Origin: Limnohabitans planktonicus II-D5
GTDB taxonomy: Bacteria > Pseudomonadota > Gammaproteobacteria > Burkholderiales > Burkholderiaceae_C
Reading direction: 5' to 3'
NCBI RefSeq assembly: GCF_001270065.2
Contig: NZ_LFYT02000026.1
Span: forward strand, 1-64,000
DNA: 64,000 bases
Both the position numbers and the translations under genes were made by a program. A model generated the notes under the pieces. The model had not been told where the DNA came from. It was given only the letters and a program-made list of their open reading frames with translations, and did no database searches. Positions 27,299-37,743 of the stretch are shown piece after piece. The stretch's first letter is position 1, and each line of letters begins with the position of its first letter.

Positions 27299-27775
27299 TT
27301 ACAAACCTTGAACAAATTGGGCGGGCGGATGCGGCAATGGTGGGCGCGAATATACAGCGCATCGAAAGCCATGCCAGTCGTGGGGCATCGATTGACGGTG
27401 CAGCCATACCATGTGAGAAGCTTGCCCAAAAGTGGCACCAGATGGACGGATGCATACAACCATGGCGTCTCCGACATCCAGCAAAGGCTTCAAAGCTTGC
27501 GCTGTCTCCACACCCTTCACATCCCGCCACAGCCACTGCTCTCCACTCCAGACCAACTGACCGGAGTTCAGGCGTTCACGTCTCCAGCACAACGCAGCCA
27601 GCATCAGACAAAGACTCCAAACCAGCCATGCAGAAATGACCGTTATCAGGGTGACTGAACTTGCCAATTGCCATTGACTCAGTCCCAGCGCCCCCCCAAA
27701 AGCCCACAGCAGGCCCAAGCCCCAACTCCAAACAAAACGCCCCACCGGGTAAACCACAGGTGGGGCGTTGTGCAT
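27299..27775 (-). CDS. Hypothetical protein with N-terminal membrane segments
   Basis: 158 residues with two hydrophobic segments (FVWSWGLGLLWAFGGALGL and ASSVTLITVISAWLVWSLCLML) and a soluble C-terminus with several Trp. I do not recognise a named family, though a similar-sized protein follows fabF in related genomes. It starts 14 nt after the fabF stop. A strong terminator-like hairpin (27738-27767) covers about codons 3-13, which may mean most fabF transcripts stop before it or that the real start is later. Confidence 0.55.
   Translation of the reverse strand: MHNAPPVVYPVGRFVWSWGLGLLWAFGGALGLSQWQLASSVTLITVISAWLVWSLCLMLAALCWRRERLNSGQLVWSGEQWLWRDVKGVETAQALKPLLDVGDAMVVCIRPSGATFGQASHMVWLHRQSMPHDWHGFRCAVYSRPPLPHPPAQFVQGL
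27731..27767 (-). terminator. Terminator-like hairpin after fabF, inside the next ORF
   Basis: Minus strand: CGCCCCACC pairs perfectly with GGTGGGGCG around a 12-nt loop and is followed by TTTTGTTTGG. It starts 22 nt past the fabF stop. Confidence 0.7.
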
Positions 27776-27789
27776 CAGGGCGTCTCGCG

Positions 27790-29034
27790 TCAGATGCGCT
27801 TGAAAACCAGCGAACCGTTGGTACCGCCAAAACCGAAGTTGTTTTTCAGGGCCACATCGATTTTCAAATCGCGTGCCGTGTTGGCACAGTAGTCCAGATC
27901 ACATTCGGGGTCGGGGTTGACCAGGTTGATGGTCGGCGGCACTTTTTGGTGATGCAACGCCAGCACAGTGAACACACTCTCAATGCCGCCCGCGCCACCC
28001 AACAGGTGACCGGTCATGGACTTGGTGGAGCTGACCACGGTTTTGTACGCGTGGTCGCCCAAAGCCGCCTTGATGGCATTGGTTTCGTTGATGTCACCCA
28101 GCGGCGTGGACGTGCCATGGGCATTGAGGTAGTCGATTTGGTCGGCATTGACGCCTGCATTGCGCAGTGCGTTGAGCATGGCGCGGCGCGGGCCGTCCAT
28201 GCTGGGAGCAGTCATGTGACCCGCGTCAGCACTCATGCCATAGCCAGACAGCTCGGCATAGATCTTGGCACCACGGGCCTTGGCGTGTTCGTACTCTTCG
28301 AGCACCATCACGCCAGCGCCTTCGCCCAGCACAAAACCGTCGCGGTCTTTGTCCCAGGGACGCGATGCCGCTGTGGGGTCTTCATTGCGGGTCGACAAGG
28401 CGCGCATGGCAGCAAAGCCACCCACGCCCAGCGGCGATACAGTGCCTTCAGAGCCACCTGCAATCATCACGTCAGCGTCGCCGTATTCGATCAAACGACC
28501 GGCTTCGCCAATGCTGTGTAAACCTGTGGTGCAAGCGGTCACAACGGCCAGGTTGGGGCCTTTGAAACCACTGCGCATCGACACATGGCCTGAGATCATG
28601 TTGATGATCGAGGCCGGGACGAAAAATGGGGAAATGCGACGCGCGCCGCGCGCCGTGTACTCAATGTGGGTTTCTTCGATCAGCGGCAAGCCGCCAATGC
28701 CCGAACCAATGACCACACCAATGCGACAAGCCTCTTCTTCATCCAGTGCATCGCCAGTGGCCAGCCCAGAATCCTGAATGGCCTGGGCGGCAGCAGCAAT
28801 GCCGTAATGGATGAAGCGGTCCATCGTTCGCGCCTCTTTGGCGCTGATGTAAGACTCGAGATCAAAGTTTTTGACTTCACCCACGATCCGGCAGGACATG
28901 GCTGAGGCATCAAAACGGGTGATGGGACCAATGCCGGACTGACCGGCAAGCAGGTTGGACCATGCATCGGCGACCGTGTTGCCCACGGGGCTGATGCATC
29001 CCAAACCCGTGACAACAACGCGGCGCCGGGTCAT
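27790..29034 (-). CDS. fabF: Beta-ketoacyl-ACP synthase II
   Basis: Condenses malonyl-ACP with acyl-ACP in chain elongation. 414 residues, thiolase fold; active-site Cys near residue 168 in [10 protein letters not shown], then [11 protein letters not shown] and [13 protein letters not shown] holding the catalytic His pair. ATG 29034 is 6 nt after the acpP stop, the standard acpP-fabF arrangement. Confidence 0.97.
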   Translation of the reverse strand: MTRRRVVVTGLGCISPVGNTVADAWSNLLAGQSGIGPITRFDASAMSCRIVGEVKNFDLESYISAKEARTMDRFIHYGIAAAAQAIQDSGLATGDALDEEEACRIGVVIGSGIGGLPLIEETHIEYTARGARRISPFFVPASIINMISGHVSMRSGFKGPNLAVVTACTTGLHSIGEAGRLIEYGDADVMIAGGSEGTVSPLGVGGFAAMRALSTRNEDPTAASRPWDKDRDGFVLGEGAGVMVLEEYEHAKARGAKIYAELSGYGMSADAGHMTAPSMDGPRRAMLNALRNAGVNADQIDYLNAHGTSTPLGDINETNAIKAALGDHAYKTVVSSTKSMTGHLLGGAGGIESVFTVLALHHQKVPPTINLVNPDPECDLDYCANTARDLKIDVALKNNFGFGGTNGSLVFKRI

Positions 29035-29040
29035 CGTCGA

Positions 29041-30079
<1,039 letters not shown>

Positions 30080-30083
<4 letters not shown>

Positions 30084-31030
30084 GCCAGAATTCCTTTCAC
30101 TTCAGCCAGAGTGGCGGGGTCGTACACCGCCACGCCGTTCAATTCGGCGTCAATGCGCTTGGTCATGCCTGCCAGCACCTTGCCGGGGCCGCATTCGACA
30201 AGCGTGCTCACGCCACGGGCCTTGATGGCCTGCACGCACTCGACCCAGCGCACCGGGCCAAAAGCCTGACGGTAGAGCGCATCGCGGATGCGGTCGGCAT
30301 CGGTTTCGATGGCCACATCGATGTTGTTGAGCACCGGAATCTGCGGCACACCCAAGGACAAGGTGGCCAGTTTCTCGCGCAGCTTTTCAGCAGCGGGCTT
30401 CATCAAGCTCGAGTGGAATGGGGCCGACACGGGCAAGATCAGTGCGCGCTTGGCACCCATGGCCTTGAGCACTTCGCAAGCTTTGTCCACGGCTGCTTTG
30501 CTGCCGGCGATCACGGTCTGGGCCGCATCGTTGAAGTTCGCAGCTTCCACCACTTCGGCGCTGCCTGCCGGAAAAGTGGCTTGTGCTTCTTGGCAACCGG
30601 CTATGACTTTGTCCGAGGCCAAACCCAAAATGGCGGCCATGGCACCCACGCCCACGGGCACGGCTTCTTGCATGGCGGCGGCCCGCAGGCGTACCAGAGG
30701 CGCGGCCTGCTGCAGTGTCAGTACACCCGAAGCCACCAAGGCGCTGTATTCGCCCAGCGAGTGCCCCGCCACCACGGACGGCTTGGCTCCACCCTCGGCC
30801 AACCAAGCGCGGTAGGCGGCGACGGCCGACACCAGCATCACGGGCTGGGTGTTGGTGGTCAGGGCCAGCGCTTCCTTGGGGCCTTCGTGGATCAGTTGGG
30901 CCACGTCTTCGCCCAGAGCGTCAGAGGCTTCTTTCAGGGTTTCGAGCACCACGGGGTGGTCGCCCCAGGCGTCCAGCATGCCCACCGATTGGGAGCCTTG
31001 GCCGGGAAAAACAAAAGCAAATGTGGTCAT
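30080..31030 (-). CDS. fabD: Malonyl-CoA:ACP transacylase
   Basis: Transfers malonyl from CoA to ACP. 316 residues; nucleophile elbow GHSLGEYSAL (Ser91) and PGQGSQ near residue 9. I use ATG 31030 (MTTFAFVFPGQGSQ) in place of an in-frame TTG two codons earlier. Follows fabH by 91 nt; overlaps fabG. Confidence 0.97.
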
Positions 31031-31121
31031 GTGCAAATTTTGTGTGTCTGGAAAGAATCCGGGAAATTGAGATGGGGCATGCCGCGCATCACTGTCCAGG
31101 GCCTGTCAAATACTTAGCGAG

Positions 31122-32099
31122 TCAATAACACAGCAGCACCGAGCCCCAGGTGAAGCCGCCGCCCACGCCTTCGAGCATGAGGGTCTGGCCGCGCTGGATG
31201 CGCCCGTCGCGCACGGCGGTGTCCAGCGCCAGCGGGATCGAAGCGGCCGATGTGTTGCCGTGCTGATCCACCGTGACCACCACCTTGTCGGCACCCAGCT
31301 TGAGCTTGCGCGCAGTGCTTTGCATGATGCGAATATTGGCCTGATGCGGAATGAGCCAGTCGATGTCGGCATCGGTCATGTGGGCCTTGGCCAAGCTGGC
31401 GCGGGCGGTCTCTTCGAGCACACCCACGGCCAGTTTGAAAACAGCCTGACCATCCATCTTGAGCACCGGGTCACCCAAAATCGCGCCTCGGTTGACGTGA
31501 CCGGGCACGCACAAAATGTCTTTGTATTTGCCATCGGCATGCAAGTCGGTGGCCAAAATGCCGGGCCGCTCAGAGGCTTCGAGGATGACCGCGCCAGCAC
31601 CGTCGCCAAACAACACACAGGTGGTTCGGTCCTTGAAGTCCAGGATACGGCTGAACACTTCCGAGCCGATCACCAGCGCACGCTTGGCCGAACCGGACTG
31701 GATCATCGAATCGGCGATTGTCAGCGCATAAATGAAGCCACTGCACACGGCCTGCACGTCAAACGCCGGGCAACCTGCGGTGCCCAGCTTGTGCTGCACC
31801 ATGGTCGCCACCGAGGGAAACACCATATCGGGAGTCGATGTGGCGACGATGATCAGGTCTAGGTCGTCGGCCGAAATGCCTGCAGCAGCCAGCGCCTGGC
31901 GTGCAGCTTCGGTCGCCAGATCGCTGCTGCCCTGATGGTCGGCCGCAAAGTGACGGGCACGGATACCGGTGCGATCAACGATCCAGTCGTCCGAAGTTTC
32001 GACGCCTTGTTGCGCCAATTCAGCCGCCAAATCGGCATTGGTCAGGCGTTTTTCCGGCAGGTAGCTGCCGGTGCCCAGTATGCGGGAATAAATTCTCAT
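31122..32099 (-). CDS. fabH: Beta-ketoacyl-ACP synthase III
   Basis: Starts fatty acid synthesis by condensing acetyl-CoA with malonyl-ACP. 325 residues; catalytic Cys119 in QAVCSGF, His in PHQANIRIM and Asn in [11 protein letters not shown] 32099 overlaps the plsX stop by 4 nt. Confidence 0.97.
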   Translation of the reverse strand: MRIYSRILGTGSYLPEKRLTNADLAAELAQQGVETSDDWIVDRTGIRARHFAADHQGSSDLATEAARQALAAAGISADDLDLIIVATSTPDMVFPSVATMVQHKLGTAGCPAFDVQAVCSGFIYALTIADSMIQSGSAKRALVIGSEVFSRILDFKDRTTCVLFGDGAGAVILEASERPGILATDLHADGKYKDILCVPGHVNRGAILGDPVLKMDGQAVFKLAVGVLEETARASLAKAHMTDADIDWLIPHQANIRIMQSTARKLKLGADKVVVTVDQHGNTSAASIPLALDTAVRDGRIQRGQTLMLEGVGGGFTWGSVLLCY

Positions 32100-33157
32100 G
32101 GTGTGGTGACCGCTTCTGAGCGCTCGGCTTGCGCCCCCATCAACAAGGGAGCCGCATGCGCGATGCGTTCACGAACGCGATCCAGCAATTGGTTTCGGGC
32201 TGCATCATAAGCCCGGTTGAGCGCCGTCTCGAAAGCCACCTCATCGGCCGAGCCATGGCTCTTGAACACCAGACCGCGCAGCCCCAACAAGGCCGCACCG
32301 TTGTAGCGGCGGTGGTCTACACGATTTTTAAATGCAGATAGAACCGGATAAGCTAAAAGTGCTGCAATTTTCGTGAAGATGTTGCGTGAAAACTCAGTTT
32401 TCAAGAAGCCGCCAATCATGGTTGCCAGACCTTCGCTGGCCTTCAAAGCCACGTTCCCGACAAAACCATCGCACACCACAATGTCCACGGTGCCCTTGAA
32501 AATGTCATTGCCTTCGACGTTGCCGTGGAAATTCAAATCACCCGAACTGCCCGCTGAGCGCAGCAATTCACCGGTTTTTTTGATGATTTCATTGCCCTTG
32601 ATGGCCTCTTCGCCAATATTGAGCAAGCCCACCGTGGGGTTTTGCTTGTTTTGCAAGACGGAGACCAGGGCCGATCCCATGACCGCAAACTGCAGCAAAT
32701 GTTCGGGCGTGCAGTCCACATTGGCCCCCAGGTCGAGCATGGTGGTGCCGCCTCCCTTGAAGTTGGGCATCTGCCCTGCAATGGCCGGGCGGTCAATGCC
32801 GTCCATGGTTTTGAGCACATAACGGGCAATCGCCATGAGTGCCCCCGTGTTGCCTGCGGACACCGCAGCACCGGCTTTACCGTCACGCACCTGCTCGATG
32901 GCCACGCGCATGGACGAGTCTTTTTTCTTGCGCAGCGCCAACTCGAGCGGATCATCCATTTCGACCACTTCGGAGGCAGCCACCACCTCAGCACGAGGAT
33001 CGGCAAAACCAACCAAGGCCTCAGAACGGCCCACCAGCAATAGGCGTGCATCGGGGTGGGTCAACAAAAAGCGGCGGCAGGCCGCCAGCGTGACGCGGGG
33101 ACCGTGGTCACCGCCCATGCAATCGACAGCCACGGTGATTGGATTGGGCGAGGTCAT
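32096..33157 (-). CDS. plsX: Phosphate acyltransferase PlsX
   Basis: Makes acyl-phosphate from acyl-ACP for PlsY in phospholipid synthesis. 353 residues with [11 protein letters not shown] at the N-terminus and [12 protein letters not shown] near residue 100. Overlaps fabH by 4 nt. Separated from rpmF by 112 nt holding a terminator-like hairpin. Confidence 0.96.
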   Translation of the reverse strand: MTSPNPITVAVDCMGGDHGPRVTLAACRRFLLTHPDARLLLVGRSEALVGFADPRAEVVAASEVVEMDDPLELALRKKKDSSMRVAIEQVRDGKAGAAVSAGNTGALMAIARYVLKTMDGIDRPAIAGQMPNFKGGGTTMLDLGANVDCTPEHLLQFAVMGSALVSVLQNKQNPTVGLLNIGEEAIKGNEIIKKTGELLRSAGSSGDLNFHGNVEGNDIFKGTVDIVVCDGFVGNVALKASEGLATMIGGFLKTEFSRNIFTKIAALLAYPVLSAFKNRVDHRRYNGAALLGLRGLVFKSHGSADEVAFETALNRAYDAARNQLLDRVRERIAHAAPLLMGAQAERSEAVTTP

Positions 33158-33200
33158 GGAATCCTTGGGCTCAAAACCGGAAAGTACAAAACAAAATCCA

Positions 33201-33242
33201 CAAAAACAAAAGCCCGATGCTACTTAAAAAGTAGCGCCGGGC
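33201..33242 (-). terminator. Terminator hairpin between rpmF and plsX
   Basis: Minus strand: GCCCG..GCTACTT pairs with AAGTAGC..CGGGC, with a 2-nt internal mismatch on each side, followed by TTTTGTTTTTG. It may set the ratio of ribosomal-protein to lipid-gene transcription. Confidence 0.75.
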
Positions 33243-33269
33243 CTCTGGCGGCTTGAGGGCTGACGCCGA

Positions 33270-33452
33270 TCAGGCTTCAGATTTGTTTTTCAACACCTGA
33301 CGACCACGGTAGAAACCGTTGGGGCTGATGTGGTGACGCAGGTGTGTTTCACCGGTGGTGGGTTCCACAGCGATACCAGGCACATTCAGTGCATTGTGTG
33401 AACGGTGCATGCCGCGCTTGGAAGGCGATTTTTTGTTTTGCTGAACAGCCAT
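33270..33452 (-). CDS. rpmF: Ribosomal protein bL32
   Basis: Large-subunit ribosomal protein. 60 residues, basic, starting [20 protein letters not shown], the standard L32 N-terminus. Lies between yceD and plsX as in most proteobacteria. Confidence 0.97.
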   Translation of the reverse strand: MAVQQNKKSPSKRGMHRSHNALNVPGIAVEPTTGETHLRHHISPNGFYRGRQVLKNKSEA

Positions 33453-33592
33453 GATGGCTCCTTGGAAGCTTGTGGAGGCCGCGCAAATACAACGCAGCTT
33501 CTGGTTGATGACAGTGTCTCCCAGTCAGACTGGGCGAAGCCATTGATTATAGCCCAAGCCGGAACACTTTCCCAATTGCTCAGTCCAAGAGA

Positions 33593-34138
33593 TCAAGATG
33601 ACGACTTTTTCAACCCTGCAAGCACACCGAAGGGATTGGGGCGCTCGGCGGCCTGCTCAAACTCCGGGTCTACGGCAGACATGGGCAAGGCCTCGGGGCA
33701 AACCTCATGCAAAGGGACAAGGGGCAAGGACAAAATCAGCTCATCTTCGACCAGCGCCAAGGCGTCGAAGTCGCGGCTGACCACCAAAATATCTTCTTCA
33801 GCCTCGTCATCCAGCGCAGCAGCCGTGGCCTCGTCGGCCACAAAACGAAAGGACCGCTGGGCCTGAACTGTCTCCAAAACAGGCGTCAAGCAACGTTGGC
33901 ACTGCATAGGCAAAGCCACTGAAGCTTCCAAATCGAGCCAGACATGATCAGCCCCACCCGATTGGGGCTCCAGCCGCCCCTCCAGGCACCAGACCACGGG
34001 CCCGGCCAGCACATCCCCATCGACCTGCTCTTGACACAAACGGGACATGGCCTGCAAAGCACCTTGCCCTTCCAAAACGGCCTCATCGCGGGCAAACGCC
34101 ACAACATCCAAGTGTTGGGGATCAAACTTTTTTTCCAT
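33593..34138 (-). CDS. yceD: YceD/DUF177 family protein (23S rRNA accumulation protein)
   Basis: 181 residues with the DUF177 pattern: LEASVALPMQCQRCLTPV near residue 75, where the Cys-x2-Cys pair is conserved, followed by an acidic stretch. Family members are needed for normal 23S rRNA levels and are co-transcribed with rpmF. ATG 34138; 140 nt before rpmF. Divergent from maf. Confidence 0.85.
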   Translation of the reverse strand: MEKKFDPQHLDVVAFARDEAVLEGQGALQAMSRLCQEQVDGDVLAGPVVWCLEGRLEPQSGGADHVWLDLEASVALPMQCQRCLTPVLETVQAQRSFRFVADEATAAALDDEAEEDILVVSRDFDALALVEDELILSLPLVPLHEVCPEALPMSAVDPEFEQAAERPNPFGVLAGLKKSSS

Positions 34139-34164
34139 GTGCGCAGTGTAAGAGAATCACCCCC

Positions 34165-34806
34165 ATGAGCATTTCTTCCATGCCCCCCCATTCCCCCATT
34201 CCCACCAGCCAGATCAGCCGCGCACTGGTACTGGGTTCGACCTCGCGCTACCGCCGCGAACTCCTGGAACGCCTGCGCATTCCGTTCACCGTCGCGGCAC
34301 CCGACGTGGATGAAACACCCGATTTAGGCGAATCCCCCCGCGACCTGGCCCTGCGCCTGGCTCTGGCCAAAGCCAAAGCGGTGGCCGCCAAACACCCCGA
34401 ATCGGTGGTGATTGGCTCCGATCAAGTCGCCGATCTGGCTGGCCAGCCGCTGGGCAAGCCTGGAGAACATGCCCGCGCCGTGCAACAACTGCGGCAAATG
34501 CGCGGCCAGACCGTGATTTTTCAGACCGCGCTCGCCGTGGTGTGTCTGGCCACCGGCTTTGAAGCAGTCGATCTGGCGGCTGTGCGGGTGGTGTTTCGCG
34601 ACCTGAGCGACGCAGAGATCGAAGCTTATTTGCAGGCTGAAAAACCCTATGACTGCGCGGGCAGCGCCAAAAGCGAAGGCCTGGGCATCGCCTTGCTGGA
34701 GTCGATTGACAACGACGACCCGACCGCGCTGGTCGGCCTGCCGCTGATCCGCACCGCACGCATGCTGCGCCAAGCTGGAATCCAACTGCTGCGAGCCACG
34801 CCATGA
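34165..34806 (+). CDS. Maf-like nucleoside triphosphate pyrophosphatase
   Basis: 213 residues of the Maf/YceF family, which hydrolyses modified or non-canonical pyrimidine nucleotides. GSTSRYRRELLERL near residue 24 and SDQVADLAGQPLGKP near residue 90 are family signatures; YDCAGSAKSEGLGI follows. The first 15 residues are a low-complexity Pro/Ser leader, so a later ATG at 34180 is possible. Overlaps the next gene by 4 nt (ATGA). Confidence 0.88.
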   Translation: MSISSMPPHSPIPTSQISRALVLGSTSRYRRELLERLRIPFTVAAPDVDETPDLGESPRDLALRLALAKAKAVAAKHPESVVIGSDQVADLAGQPLGKPGEHARAVQQLRQMRGQTVIFQTALAVVCLATGFEAVDLAAVRVVFRDLSDAEIEAYLQAEKPYDCAGSAKSEGLGIALLESIDNDDPTALVGLPLIRTARMLRQAGIQLLRATP

Positions 34807-35561
34807 CCCCGGGCCGACTTTTTCTGGTCCCGACGCCGCTGGACTTTGGCTGCGCAGAGCAAGCCCCCATCACCGACGTTTTGCCCAGCACCACCCTGGC
34901 CGCCGCCGCGGGCCTGCAACATTGGGTCTGCGAAAACGCCAAGACGACTCGAGCTTTCCTCAAACGCGTGAGCGCTACCCACCCGCTGTGTGCGCCACTG
35001 GTCGAACAACAGATCACCGAATTGCCGCGTCATGTGCACAAAAAAGGGGATCACCAATCGGGTTTTGACGCCAAGCCCCTGTTGGCAGCCGCCTTGCAGG
35101 GCCAAGACATGGGCCTGATCAGCGAAGCGGGCATGCCAGCGGTGGCCGACCCCGGCAGCTCGGTGGTGCGCGCAGCGCATGACCTGGGCCTGAGCGTGGT
35201 GCCCCTGGTGGGCCCCGTGTCCTTGCTGCTGGCCTTGGCGGCCAGTGGCCTCAACGGTCAAAACTTCGCCTTTGTCGGCTACCTGCCACAAGACGCCAAC
35301 GAACGGGGTGCGCGGCTCAAACAACTGGAATCACTGGCCCACAAAACAGGTCAGACCCAGCTGTGGATTGAAACGCCCTACCGCAACGCCGCCATGCTGA
35401 GCGCTTTGCTGCAAAGCCTTCAGGGCGTCACACGCCTGGCCATAGCCAGCGGCCTCACGCTGCCCTCGGCAAACATCCAGAGTCACAGCGTGGCCCAATG
35501 GAAAAAGGGCCTCAAAGGCCCCGATTCGCACACCCCTGCGGTGTATGCGATTGGGCCTTGA
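34803..35561 (+). CDS. SAM-dependent methyltransferase, tetrapyrrole-methylase/RsmI-like family
   Basis: 252 residues. LFLVPTPLDFG at the N-terminus, GLISEAGMPAVADPGSSVVRAAHDLGL near residue 103, VPLVGPVSLLLALAASGLNGQNFAFVGYLP near residue 137 and IETPYRN near residue 190 are typical of the fold shared by RsmI (16S rRNA C1402 2'-O-methylation). It is not the standard RsmI but the shorter paralogue seen beside maf in Burkholderiales; the substrate is uncertain. Confidence 0.8.
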   Translation: MTPGRLFLVPTPLDFGCAEQAPITDVLPSTTLAAAAGLQHWVCENAKTTRAFLKRVSATHPLCAPLVEQQITELPRHVHKKGDHQSGFDAKPLLAAALQGQDMGLISEAGMPAVADPGSSVVRAAHDLGLSVVPLVGPVSLLLALAASGLNGQNFAFVGYLPQDANERGARLKQLESLAHKTGQTQLWIETPYRNAAMLSALLQSLQGVTRLAIASGLTLPSANIQSHSVAQWKKGLKGPDSHTPAVYAIGP

Positions 35562-35595
35562 GACGCCCCTTGCATGGGATGTTGACGCTGATAAT

Positions 35596-35658
35596 GTCGG
35601 ACACTGCGGGTGCCGACCTGCAAGAACAGATCTGTGGGTCGGCCGTCGAAATCGCGAC
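35596..35658. repeat. Diverged REP pair between convergent genes
   Basis: Inverted REP 35596-35621 (GTCGGACACTGCGG then GTGCCGACCTGC) and direct, eroded REP 35634-35658 (GTGGGTCGGCCGTCGA then CGAC). Same head and stem logic as the other REPs in the window, with more mismatches. Confidence 0.65.
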
Positions 35659-35681
35659 GTTGAACCGCTCAGCGCAAAAGA

Positions 35682-36692
35682 TCAACGAACAGTGGCACCC
35701 AGGCGCAAGGCGTGGACAGCGCCTTCACCCATGGCAGCGCCAAAGCGTTTGGCCAAACGCTCAGCCACATTTTCGCGGCGGGAATAGTCCACCACCTCAG
35801 GAGCTTTGACCACATCGCGGGCCACGCCGTCCAGGCTGCCCAAGGCATCGGCCAACCCCATGTCCACGGCTTGCTGGCCGCTCCAGAACAGGCCGCTGAA
35901 CATCTCCGGCGTTTCCTTCAGGCGCTCGCCGCGTCCTTTGCGGACCACGTCGATGAACTGGGCATGGATTTGGTCCAACATGGCCTGTGCATGCTTGCGC
36001 TGCGCTTCGGTTTGGGGGCTGAAGGGATCAAGAAATCCCTTGTTGGCACCTGCCGTCATCAAGCGCCGCTCGATGCCCAGTTTGTCCATGAGTCCGGTAA
36101 ATCCAAAACCATCCATCAGCACACCAATGCTGCCCACGATGCTGGCCTTGTCCACATAAATCTTGTCAGTCGCCGCCGCAATGTAATACGCAGCCGATGC
36201 ACAAGACTCTTCCACCACCGCATAGATCGGCTTTTTGTGCAGCACCTTGAGGCGGTGAATTTCATCGTTGATCAAGCCCGCCTGCACAGGGCTGCCACCG
36301 GGCGAATTGATCAAGATCACCAAGGCCTGCGAGCCGGAGTCATCCAACGCATTGCGCATGGACGCCATGATGTTTTCAGCGCTGCCTTCGCCTTCAGAGC
36401 CAATTTCGCCGCGAATGGACACCATCGCGGTATGCGGCAAGCTGGGATTGCTGATGGGCGTGGTGTAGCTGAAGATCTGCCAAAAGACCACCGCCAGCAA
36501 GGCCAACCAGGCCAGACGCAAACCGACCTTCCAACGCCGGGCTGTTTGCTGTTCACGCAGCGTGGCAAAGGCCAATTGCTCCAGCACCTTGCGCTCCCAG
36601 CCAGGGGCCGATGCGTTCTGCGCAGCTGAAATAGAAGAAGAAACAGGGTCAGCCGGGGGGACTGCGGACACATTGTCCAAAGGGTCTTGCAT
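35682..36692 (-). CDS. Signal peptide peptidase SppA-like, family S49
   Basis: Membrane-anchored protease that degrades cleaved signal peptides. 336 residues: cytoplasmic N-terminus, one membrane helix near residues 58-76 (LRLAWLALLAVVFWQIF), then the S49 domain with NSPGGSPVQAG, EESCASAAYYIAAATDKIYVD and SIVGSIGVLMDGFGF carrying the Ser/Lys dyad region. ATG 36692 was chosen over a TTG two codons earlier; it starts 2 nt after the Rieske gene stop. Confidence 0.9.
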   Translation of the reverse strand: MQDPLDNVSAVPPADPVSSSISAAQNASAPGWERKVLEQLAFATLREQQTARRWKVGLRLAWLALLAVVFWQIFSYTTPISNPSLPHTAMVSIRGEIGSEGEGSAENIMASMRNALDDSGSQALVILINSPGGSPVQAGLINDEIHRLKVLHKKPIYAVVEESCASAAYYIAAATDKIYVDKASIVGSIGVLMDGFGFTGLMDKLGIERRLMTAGANKGFLDPFSPQTEAQRKHAQAMLDQIHAQFIDVVRKGRGERLKETPEMFSGLFWSGQQAVDMGLADALGSLDGVARDVVKAPEVVDYSRRENVAERLAKRFGAAMGEGAVHALRLGATVR

Positions 36693-36694
36693 GG

Positions 36695-37060
36695 TCAAAA
36701 TTCAAGGGGTTTCAAGTTGTAGGCAGTATGCCAGTGAACCACACCATCCCGTTCTGAAAGGTCTATTTTGACCAACCCGCCACGGCACGGACCGCCCGAG
36801 CAAGCGCCGGTTTCCGGCTGGTAGGTGGCACCATGCGTGGCGCAGATCAACCAACGCCCGGTGTCGTCAAAAAAACGGTCTGGCTGGTAGTCCATCTCCA
36901 TGGCCACATGGGTACAGCGGTTCAAGTAGGCATGCACCTGTCCCTGATAACGGATGGCAAATGCACGGCAGGTCTGACCGGCATACACAATGTCAAAGGG
37001 AACCGCCCGCCCACCATTGACCAAATCGGAACTGTTGCACAAAGGGATCACCGGTTCCAT
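36695..37060 (-). CDS. Rieske [2Fe-2S] domain protein
   Basis: 121 residues forming a stand-alone Rieske domain, with cluster ligands Cys-x-His in NRCTHVAMEMD and Cys-x2-His in CATHGATYQ, followed by ETGACSGGPC. Such small ferredoxin-like proteins serve as electron carriers; the partner is unknown. ATG 37060 is favoured because GGAG sits 6 nt upstream; a longer frame runs to 37096 inside the HAD gene. Embedded in rluC-HAD-Rieske-sppA, an order conserved in Burkholderiales. Confidence 0.88.
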   Translation of the reverse strand: MEPVIPLCNSSDLVNGGRAVPFDIVYAGQTCRAFAIRYQGQVHAYLNRCTHVAMEMDYQPDRFFDDTGRWLICATHGATYQPETGACSGGPCRGGLVKIDLSERDGVVHWHTAYNLKPLEF

Positions 37061-37074
37061 GGACATCTCCGCAC

Positions 37075-37743
37075 TCAAGCGTGTTGCAACAGCCAATCGT
37101 GCAAATCACGCACACTGTGCGCCACATGACGCGGCTTCAGGGCATGAAAGGCCTCGGGCTCATGCGCCCCATAACTCACACCCACACTGGCGCAACCCGC
37201 GTTCAGGGCCATTTGCAAATCGTGCGTGGTGTCCCCAATCATCAAGGTGCGCTCAGGCTCCACGCCAAACTCGCGCATCAACTCATGCAGCATCAAGGGG
37301 CTGGGCTTGCCCGCCGTCTCGTCGGCCGTGCGTGAGCCATCGAACACATGGCGCAACTCCACCGCCTGCAAGGCTTCATTGAGGCCATGACGGCTTTTGC
37401 CTGTGGCAACCGTGAGCCAGTGGTGACGGGATTTCAGATCGGCCAACAAGGGCAGCACCCCTTCAAACAGGCTGATGTCGTTTTGAAGCGCCAGGTAATG
37501 GTGACGGTAGCGCTCTCCCAGGGCCGGGTATTTGTCTTGGGGCACATCGGGCGCAGCATGGGCCAGCGCGGGCAACAGAGACATGCCGATCACATACGAA
37601 GCGGCTTCCCGGCTGGGCTCGGCCCCACCCACATCCACCACTGCCCGCTGAATGCAGCGGGTGATGATGGCCGTGGAATCAAACAAAGTGCCATCCCAAT
37701 CGAAAGCGATCAGGTCAAACTGGCGAGGACGTTGGGCGGGCAT
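37075..37743 (-). CDS. HAD-superfamily phosphatase (phosphoglycolate phosphatase-like)
   Basis: 222 residues. HAD motif I DWDGTLFDS at residues 15-23, motif II/III VATGKSRHGL and GKPSPLML, motif IV MIGDTTHDLQMA. The subfamily includes Gph, but substrate cannot be fixed from sequence. It overlaps the 3' end of rluC by 29 nt, so the two are translated together. Confidence 0.88.
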   Translation of the reverse strand: MPAQRPRQFDLIAFDWDGTLFDSTAIITRCIQRAVVDVGGAEPSREAASYVIGMSLLPALAHAAPDVPQDKYPALGERYRHHYLALQNDISLFEGVLPLLADLKSRHHWLTVATGKSRHGLNEALQAVELRHVFDGSRTADETAGKPSPLMLHELMREFGVEPERTLMIGDTTHDLQMALNAGCASVGVSYGAHEPEAFHALKPRHVAHSVRDLHDWLLQHA

